From the NCBI GenBank assembly GCA_012514785.1, contig JAAYZP010000088.1, forward strand, positions 1-9,706: 9,706 bases of DNA, given 5' to 3'. The notes beneath the pieces are model-generated. The model searched no databases. It was given only the letters and a program-made list of their open reading frames with translations, and was not told where the DNA came from. Both the position numbers and the translations under genes were made by a program. This stretch comes from Propionibacterium sp. GTDB lineage: Bacteria > Actinomycetota > Actinomycetes > Propionibacteriales > Propionibacteriaceae. How positions within the stretch are numbered: the first letter of the stretch is position 1; every line of letters begins with the position of its first letter. Positions 5,177 through 9,706 of this stretch are shown piece by piece.

Positions 5177-7135
5177 CTACCGGGCGCGGGCAGCCAACTC
5201 CGTGAGCCCGCGCGTGATCACGTCCATCGCCCCGTCGATCTGGTCTGCCGCCGTCTTCATCGCGACCGGGCCCCGACGGTACGGATCCGCGACGTCGTCG
5301 CGCGGGTCCGCCGAGCGGTGGCGCCACAGGTGGTCCACCAGCGTGTCCAGCGTCACCTCCCGCGGCACGCTGGCCATCGCGCGGGCCACGTAGCCGATCA
5401 CGTACGCCTTGCGCCCCAGGTTCGGCCACTCGTCGAGGATCCAGCGTCGGTGGTCCGAGGCCATGGCGAGCACCAGATCCGCCTCCTCGATCATCGTCCG
5501 GGTCAGCTGGCGCGCCCGGTGCGCGCCGTGATCGCCGCGCTCGATCTCCTCCGCCATCGGCGGATCGATCGCGTGGCCCACCAGCGCCCGCGTGCCTGCG
5601 GAGGCGAACTCGATCCCGTCGGGCGTGGCCGCGTTGGCGACGACGTCGGCATAGGCAGAGCGGCAGATGTTGGCGGTGCAGACGAACAGCACCTTGAACG
5701 GCTTCCGACCATCGTCGTCGCCGCCCCCGTCCTCGAGCGTGGCCGGCGGCGCCTCGACGACGAACGGCCGCGGCCGCTCCGCCGGGTGGGGGAGGCGGTC
5801 GGCGAGCATCAGCCACGAGTTGCCGGGGCGGTACCCCGTCGACTTCACGAGCTCCAGCTCCAGCACCGCCGCGTCCGGCGGGCCGTCCGCCGGCGCCCGC
5901 ACACCCAGCACGAGCCGCGGATCGGCGCCACTCATCTCGAAGACCCGCCGGGCGATGTCCACCCAGCTCACCACCTGCCCGTCGCCGGTGATGTTGTACG
6001 TCCCCGACGACGCACCCCGGTCGAGCAGGTGCGTGATCCCGGTGGCCAGTTGGTCGGCGAACGTCAGCCGCCCGTAGCGGTCGGAGATCACCCGCGGGCT
6101 CTCGCCCCGGCGCGCGGCCACGGCCATGGCTTCGACGAAGCTGCCCTCGCGCCCCATCACCCAGCCGGTGCGGATCACGAGGGAGCGGGGCACCGTCGCG
6201 GCGATGAGTTCGCCGGCGGCGAGGCCCTGGCCGTGGGTGTCGCTGAGGCTCAGCACGCCGTACTCGTCGTGGGCGGGCGCGGAGCGTTCGAAGACCGGGT
6301 CGGCGGAGATGTGCACGTAGCGCATGTGGTGGCGGCGGGCGACGTCGGCGAGCCGGTTGGCGCGTTCGGAAGCGTCCACCCAGTCGTCGGTCCGCGCGGG
6401 CGGCTGGGGGATGCCGGTGGCGGTGTCGCCGTGGGCGTTGATGAGCACGTCGTACGCGGAGAGGTCGACCGGCGTCGCAGCCCGCGGGGCCAGCTCGGCG
6501 GTGGTGACACCGTCGGCGCCCGGGAACGCGCCCAGCATCGCCCGCCCCAGGCGCGTCTCGGTGCCGGCGACGAGCGTGCGCCTCGGCCGCATCGGTTCGG
6601 CGTGCGCGAGCGGGGGGTTGAGGGTATCCCGGTGCGCCACGATGGCGTGCTCGCGCCCGATCGGCCACTCGATGCCGAGCGCCGGGTCGAAGAGGTCCAC
6701 CGTCGACGCGCGCCCCCGCCCCTCGGGGGTCCAGTGCTGCTCCATCAGGTACGTGAAGGTGGAGTCGTCCTCGAGCACCTGGTGGCCGGTGGCCACGCCG
6801 CGGGGGACGAAGACGGCGACGGAGGGGTTGAGGTCGATCGTGAACGTGCGCCCGAAGCCGGCGCCCTCGCGGAGGTCCACCCAGGCGCCCAGCGCGCGCC
6901 CGTGGTTCATGCCGACGATCCGGTCCCACGGCTCCGCCAGGAAGCCCCGGGTGATGCCGCGGGCGACGACGTGGGTGACGTTGTACTGCACCGGGTCGAA
7001 GTCCGGCAGCCCGAGGGCGGTCATCTTGGCGCGGTGCCAGCCCTCCTTGAACCATCCGTCGTCGTTGTGTTGCACACCCAGCCGGATGACGAGCAGGCCG
7101 GGGATCTCGGTGGTGTGGACGGTGGGTTCAGCCAA
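5177..7135 (-). CDS. RmlC-like / RmlD-like / low-molecular-weight tyrosine phosphatase fusion
   Basis: This is a 652-aa cytosolic three-domain protein. Residues 1-185 resemble dTDP-4-dehydrorhamnose 3,5-epimerase and about 187-450 resemble dTDP-4-dehydrorhamnose reductase, the RmlC-RmlD fusion order known in actinobacteria. A Gly/Asp-rich linker (about 451-479) leads to a low-molecular-weight protein tyrosine phosphatase (480-652). The phosphatase looks intact: the P-loop CTANICRS has C486 and R492, and DPY has general acid D617. The sugar domains look dead. The epimerase RGxH is RGFL (L66), the following Lys is R72, and the GFAHGF-type region is GVATGH. In the reductase, STDYVF is SADPVF (A278, P280), YGxxKxxGE is HGQGLAAGE (H301, L305), and the glycine motif is GTETRLG (T194 at the middle Gly). 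The start is TTG at 7135, supported by AGAAGG 7 nt upstream; the SGNH-like gene ends 18 bp before it. A likely partner is the divergent BY-kinase. Confidence 0.85.
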   Translation of the reverse strand: MAEPTVHTTEIPGLLVIRLGVQHNDDGWFKEGWHRAKMTALGLPDFDPVQYNVTHVVARGITRGFLAEPWDRIVGMNHGRALGAWVDLREGAGFGRTFTIDLNPSVAVFVPRGVATGHQVLEDDSTFTYLMEQHWTPEGRGRASTVDLFDPALGIEWPIGREHAIVAHRDTLNPPLAHAEPMRPRRTLVAGTETRLGRAMLGAFPGADGVTTAELAPRAATPVDLSAYDVLINAHGDTATGIPQPPARTDDWVDASERANRLADVARRHHMRYVHISADPVFERSAPAHDEYGVLSLSDTHGQGLAAGELIAATVPRSLVIRTGWVMGREGSFVEAMAVAARRGESPRVISDRYGRLTFADQLATGITHLLDRGASSGTYNITGDGQVVSWVDIARRVFEMSGADPRLVLGVRAPADGPPDAAVLELELVKSTGYRPGNSWLMLADRLPHPAERPRPFVVEAPPATLEDGGGDDDGRKPFKVLFVCTANICRSAYADVVANAATPDGIEFASAGTRALVGHAIDPPMAEEIERGDHGAHRARQLTRTMIEEADLVLAMASDHRRWILDEWPNLGRKAYVIGYVARAMASVPREVTLDTLVDHLWRHRSADPRDDVADPYRRGPVAMKTAADQIDGAMDVITRGLTELAARAR

Positions 7136-7153
7136 GGGACAGCCTTCTCACGT

Positions 7154-7939
7154 TCAGTCGAGCGCGTCGATGACGGCCGCGGCCACCACCGCCTGCGCCT
7201 CGGCGCCGATCACGTCGCCGTCACCGACGCCGGGCTGGCCAGGGTCGACGAACACGCCGTCGACGCTGCCCAGTGCGGCGTTGATGCTGCGGGCGTGGAG
7301 GGTCAGCCAGTAGGCGGCCTCGTCGGTGCTGGTGACCGGGGCGATACCGACGAGCTCGGCGTCGGGCAGCGCGTCTCGGAGGGTGGCGAAGTAGGAGGCG
7401 GCGGGGTCGGCGATGCTGTAGTCGCCGTCGTTGAAGCCGCCGAAGGTGATCACCAGGTCGGGCGCGGCCTCGGCGATGGCGTCGACGGAGCCGCCGAAGT
7501 TGGCGCAGGGCTCGAAGTCGCAGGACCTCGGCGCGGCGAGATAGCCGCGGCCGGGGGAGGAGAGGTTGACGACGTCGCCCCAGCCGAGCTCGTCGGCCGC
7601 GATGTCCACCCAGGTGTCGTCGCCGATGGAGTGGGAGTCGCCGATGACGACGACGGTGGGCCCGTCGCCGGCGGGCGGCTCCGACTCGGTGGGCTCGGGC
7701 TCCGTCGACTCGGTCTCGGTCGGTGCCGGCTCGGGGGCCTCGCTCGTGGGCTCCTCGACGGGTGCCTCGGTGTCCGTCTCCGCCGGGGCGGGCGCCTGGG
7801 TGTCCAGCGGCGGCGGGGGAGCCGGCTCGGCTTCGACCCCGCTCGTGGAGCGCAGCGCGAGCAGACTCAGCACCACGGCCACCACACCCAGTATCACCAG
7901 ACCGACGACACTCCACCGACCGAGGTCATGAGATCGCAT
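7154..7939 (-). CDS. Membrane-anchored SGNH/GDSL-hydrolase-like protein
   Basis: This 261-aa protein has a single N-terminal membrane segment (about 11-30), then a Pro/Glu/Thr-rich spacer (about 36-92) that would hold the domain away from the membrane on the outside. An SGNH-like domain follows (94-261). Block I is VVVIGDSHS, with nucleophile S102 in G-D-S. A block II-like glycine occurs in SPGRG, and block III is GGFND with N170. The usual C-terminal DxxH block is not visible: the equivalent stretch GVGDGDVIGAEAQ has no histidine. Hydrolysis may be lost or need another base; H215 is elsewhere. Such domains edit acyl groups on polysaccharides, so the locus fits, but the substrate is unknown. 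C140 and C145 may pair. The N-terminus matches that of the gene at 8200-8751. The three-domain gene follows after 18 bp, probably in one operon. Confidence 0.8.
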   Translation of the reverse strand: MRSHDLGRWSVVGLVILGVVAVVLSLLALRSTSGVEAEPAPPPPLDTQAPAPAETDTEAPVEEPTSEAPEPAPTETESTEPEPTESEPPAGDGPTVVVIGDSHSIGDDTWVDIAADELGWGDVVNLSSPGRGYLAAPRSCDFEPCANFGGSVDAIAEAAPDLVITFGGFNDGDYSIADPAASYFATLRDALPDAELVGIAPVTSTDEAAYWLTLHARSINAALGSVDGVFVDPGQPGVGDGDVIGAEAQAVVAAAVIDALD

Positions 7940-7995
7940 ACGCAGTACTTCCTTGGGGCGTGGTGTGGACGGGACGGATGGGGGGTAGGGACGAG

Positions 7996-8004
7996 GTTAG
8001 TCTA
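7996..8004 (-). promoter_or_regulatory. TAGACTAAC motif upstream of the SGNH-like gene
   Basis: Read on the - strand, TAGACTAAC lies about 57 nt before the ATG at 7939. TAGACT fits a -10 hexamer of TAnnnT type. No convincing -35 lies 16-18 bp upstream. The same nine bases occur before the related gene at 8751, which supports a shared promoter or regulator site. Confidence 0.45.
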
Positions 8005-8115
8005 GAGCGCGACGCCGTGCCATAACCTCAACCCGACGCTGAGGGCTTCCACTGTTCCAGGGCCAGGGTCTCCCGAGGCGTCTACTGCCTCCTGGACGCT
8101 GCTCCTGCGTTGTCG

Positions 8116-8172
8116 GAGTGTCAGACTGCCATTGTAAGAGTGCCGCAGTGGGTGTAACTGTGCGAGTGTCAG
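8116..8172. repeat. Iterated GAGTGyC motif
   Basis: GAGTGTCAG occurs at 8116-8124 and 8164-8172, with GAGTGCC at 8138-8144 between them, so starts are 22 and 26 nt apart on the same strand. The neighbourhood is low in GC. It could be a set of binding sites, or decayed repeats left after the duplication that produced the two flanking anchored-protein genes. Function is unknown. Confidence 0.4.
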
Positions 8173-8199
8173 TGGCGATCTCGTGTAGTTCCTGGGCGG

Positions 8200-8751
8200 T
8201 CACTCGCCCTCGCCGTCGTCCTCCGGGTCCGGCTGCTCGGTCTCCGGCGGGGCCTCCGACGTGGGATCGGGGTCCGGTGCTGGTGCGGTCGTCGTCGGCT
8301 CGGTCGTAGGCGTCGCCGGCGTCGTCGACGTCTGGGAGTCCGATGGTTCGGGCACGGGTGTGGCGGTCGACGTCGTCGGTCGAGGTTGCGGCTGGGGCCT
8401 CGTCGCGGGCCGGGTGTAGGTGGGCCGCGGGGCAACTTGCGGCCTCGTGGTCTGCGTCGTCGGCTGCGGCGCGACAGGCACGGTCGGCGTCACGCTCGGC
8501 GAGGGGGAGGGCGACGGGCTCGGGGACTCGCTCGGCGACGGGCTGGGGGACGGCGAGGGCGACGGCGAACCGCTCGGCGATGCCCCCTGACTTGGGCTCG
8601 GGCTCGACGCTGCCAAAGGCGGCGGATCGCCCGGCTCCGCCTCGACCGGCCGCGTCGACATCAACGCCATCACGCTCAGCGCCAGCGCCACGATCCCCAC
8701 CGCGACGAGTCCGGCAACACTCAGCACTCGGGTGTTGCGGATGCGCGACAT
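8200..8751 (-). CDS. Membrane-anchored Ser/Pro/Thr-rich protein
   Basis: This 183-aa protein has one membrane segment (about 9-31) and then a long disordered extracytoplasmic region: a Ser-Pro repeat block (about 50-86), a Pro/Thr/Arg/Gln-rich middle (about 87-135), a Thr/Pro stretch and an acidic tail. No folded domain is visible. The stretch around the anchor aligns with the SGNH-like protein at 21 of 34 positions, including VEAEPxxPPPL, so the two are related by duplication. This copy has only the stalk. The ATG at 8751 is chosen because AAAGGA (8766-8761) lies 9 nt upstream. An ATG at 8757 is only 3 nt away from it, and the longest frame, from 8844, lacks a site. It may be a wall-spanning stalk or a glycosylation substrate; both ideas are inference. 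Confidence 0.72.
   Translation of the reverse strand: MSRIRNTRVLSVAGLVAVGIVALALSVMALMSTRPVEAEPGDPPPLAASSPSPSQGASPSGSPSPSPSPSPSPSESPSPSPSPSPSVTPTVPVAPQPTTQTTRPQVAPRPTYTRPATRPQPQPRPTTSTATPVPEPSDSQTSTTPATPTTEPTTTAPAPDPDPTSEAPPETEQPDPEDDGEGE
8494..8604 (-). repeat. Ser-Pro coding repeat tract
   Basis: The tract encodes runs of Ser-Pro within the 183-aa protein. Serine is written with TCG, TCC and AGC and proline with CCG and CCC in a mixed order, so the DNA is only a degenerate 6-bp repeat. That argues for selection on the peptide rather than a recent slippage expansion. Confidence 0.65.
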
Positions 8752-8904
8752 GGGCATGGGTCCTTTATCAGGTTCGTCAAGGGGCGTGGATGACGTTAGT
8801 CTAAGGCAGGTGGCGCGTTCAACGCTGCCCTCGAATCCCCGCAATCCCCCATGCGGACGTCCGGATGCACGCCGGGCTCCGTGCCCATGACAAGGAAACC
8901 CTCG
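8752..8904. promoter_or_regulatory. Divergent control region between the stalk gene and the BY-kinase gene
   Basis: The 153-bp gap must hold start signals for both strands. GTTAGTCTA (8795-8803) repeats the motif found upstream of the SGNH-like gene. It sits in TTAG-T-CTAA, so a TAnnnT -10 hexamer can be read both ways (TAGACT on -, TAGTCT on +), though -35 boxes are poor. CGGACGTCCG (8854-8863) is a perfect 10-bp palindrome, 41 nt before the kinase start, and could be an operator. Confidence 0.45.
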
Positions 8905-9706
8905 ATGGAGCTACAGCAGTACTTGCAGATCGTTCGACGATACTGGCGCAGTACGCTGGCGACGGTGTTCCTCTGCATCGCTGTAGCTGCAGGGGTCACG
9001 CTGGTGCAGAGCCCGACGTACACCGCATCCTCATCCATCTTCCTGACGGTCGAAGCCGGCGGCTCCGCCGGTGAGCTCTCGCAGGGTGCGACGTACGCGG
9101 AGCGCCAGGTGTCGTCGTTCGTCGCGGTCGCGACGACAGCGATGGTGCTGGATCCCGTGATCGACGAGCTCGGTCTCGACCAGACCCCGGCCCAGCTCGC
9201 CGACCAGCTGAGCGTCACCGCGCCCTCCTCGACGGCGATCATCCGCGTCGCCGCGCAGGACGAGTCCGCCGAACACGCGGCCGCGCTCTCGAACGCCGTC
9301 GCGGCGAGCCTGGAGCGTTCCGTGGAGACCCTGGCGCCCCCGGGCCCCGACGGCACCCGCCTGGTGAGCGCCACCATGATCGACGCCGCCCCCGTCCCCA
9401 CGGCACCCTCGGCCCCGCGCCCGGCGATGAACCTCGCCCTCGGCGGCCTGCTCGGCGTCCTGCTGGGTGTGGGCCAGGCGATCCTGCGCAGCATCCTGGA
9501 CACCCGGATCCGCACCGCCGAAGACGTCACCGCGGTCACGAGCCACCCCCTGCTCGCGTCCGTGGCGCACAACAACACCGCCGACGCGGGCCGCGCCGCG
9601 GAGAGCGACGGCATCCAGTGGGCGAATGCGGAGGCATACCGCAAGTTGCGCACCAACGTCGGCTTCGTCGGCCTCGGCGGCGAGCGCCGCTCGTCGATGG
9701 TGGTCA
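8905..9706 (+). CDS. Wzz-type polysaccharide co-polymerase with start of BY-kinase domain (3' end outside window)
   Basis: The frame stays open for 267 codons to the window edge. Residues 1-16 are cytoplasmic, TM1 is about 17-35, and an extracytoplasmic Wzz-like domain follows (about 36-173, starting PTYTASSSIFLTV). A Pro-rich stretch (163-174) precedes TM2 (about 175-194), the standard co-polymerase pattern. Cytoplasmic EAYRKLRTNV (243-252) and a strand ending SSMVV are the entry to the BY-kinase P-loop domain, whose Walker motifs lie beyond the edge. Such proteins set the chain length and export of capsule or exopolysaccharide and autophosphorylate on C-terminal tyrosines. The ATG at 8905 is preferred over in-frame ATG 8887, because AAGGA (8892-8896) lies 8 nt upstream. 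The phosphatase in the divergent cluster is its probable antagonist. If the kinase part were degenerate, it would be a plain Wzz protein. Confidence 0.88.
   Translation, partial: MELQQYLQIVRRYWRSTLATVFLCIAVAAGVTLVQSPTYTASSSIFLTVEAGGSAGELSQGATYAERQVSSFVAVATTAMVLDPVIDELGLDQTPAQLADQLSVTAPSSTAIIRVAAQDESAEHAAALSNAVAASLERSVETLAPPGPDGTRLVSATMIDAAPVPTAPSAPRPAMNLALGGLLGVLLGVGQAILRSILDTRIRTAEDVTAVTSHPLLASVAHNNTADAGRAAESDGIQWANAEAYRKLRTNVGFVGLGGERRSSMVV

Larger units (their letters stand above)
7940..8199. other. 260-bp gap between the two anchored-protein genes
   Basis: The gap is noticeably less GC-rich near 8095-8190 than the flanking genes. A - strand frame at 7997-8203 overlaps the upstream stop by GTGA, but its codon use lacks the strong GC3 of neighbours, and I do not call it. 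A GTTAGTCTA motif (7996-8004) and an iterated GAGTG motif (8116-8172) are listed separately. A short GAGGC/GCCTC hairpin (8075-8079 with 8087-8091) is too weak to call a terminator. Confidence 0.5.

Noticed and set aside
5318..8005. Long + strand frame (895 codons) opposite the three-domain and SGNH-like genes
   Set aside because: It is a mirror frame of genes with recognisable catalytic motifs on the - strand. Composition is low-complexity and no ribosome site supports it.
7997..8203. 68-codon - strand frame starting at a GTGA overlap with the stalk gene
   Set aside because: The overlap looks like coupling, but codon third positions lack the GC bias of neighbours, there is no Shine-Dalgarno and no family resemblance. 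The frame also runs through the repeat patch and the TAGACTAAC motif.
8494..8604. Possible CRISPR-like or minisatellite array
   Set aside because: The repetition is the Ser-Pro coding pattern with mixed codons; there are no spacers and no conserved direct repeat at DNA level.

Overview
The window is high-GC DNA with actinobacterial gene style: short LID-less adenylate kinase followed by map, GTG/TTG starts, a fused RmlC-RmlD architecture and a Wzz/BY-kinase type polysaccharide co-polymerase. A member of the Actinomycetota is well supported; something near the Propionibacteriales is only a guess. Overall it is the junction between a housekeeping adk-map end (1-1245) and a cell-surface polysaccharide locus (2498-9706), with a small low-GC island between them (about 1250-2497).

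Layout. (1) The 3' part of adk overlaps map by 4 bp on the + strand. (2) The island holds a 73-aa unknown gene with a strong promoter and Shine-Dalgarno on +, converging on and overlapping by 3 bp a 190-aa ADP-ribosyltransferase-like gene on -. The ART-like gene has repeat-bearing promoter DNA. (3) On + lie ugd (UDP-glucose 6-dehydrogenase) and, 12 bp later, a membrane-anchored beta-propeller protein. (4) A 162-bp convergent gap carries a symmetric four-fold GGCAGGnGCC repeat. (5) On - lies a cluster read from right to left: a Ser/Pro-rich membrane-anchored protein (8200-8751), a membrane-anchored SGNH-like protein (7154-7939) with a related N-terminus, and a 652-aa three-domain protein (5177-7135). 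The last is RmlC-like, then RmlD-like, then a low-molecular-weight protein tyrosine phosphatase. (6) Divergent from that cluster, on +, is the 5' part of a Wzz/BY-kinase gene, cut by the window end.

How it may work together. Ugd supplies UDP-glucuronate for an acidic surface polysaccharide, and the Wzz/BY-kinase protein controls its chain length and export. Tyrosine phosphatases of the low-molecular-weight class are the known counterparts of such kinases. Here the phosphatase appears intact, but the two sugar-nucleotide domains fused to it have lost the residues that catalyse epimerisation and reduction in their families. The most interesting reading is that a dead dTDP-sugar enzyme pair has become a sensor or scaffold for a phosphatase acting on the polysaccharide kinase. 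This is inference from residues and gene order, not a demonstrated function.
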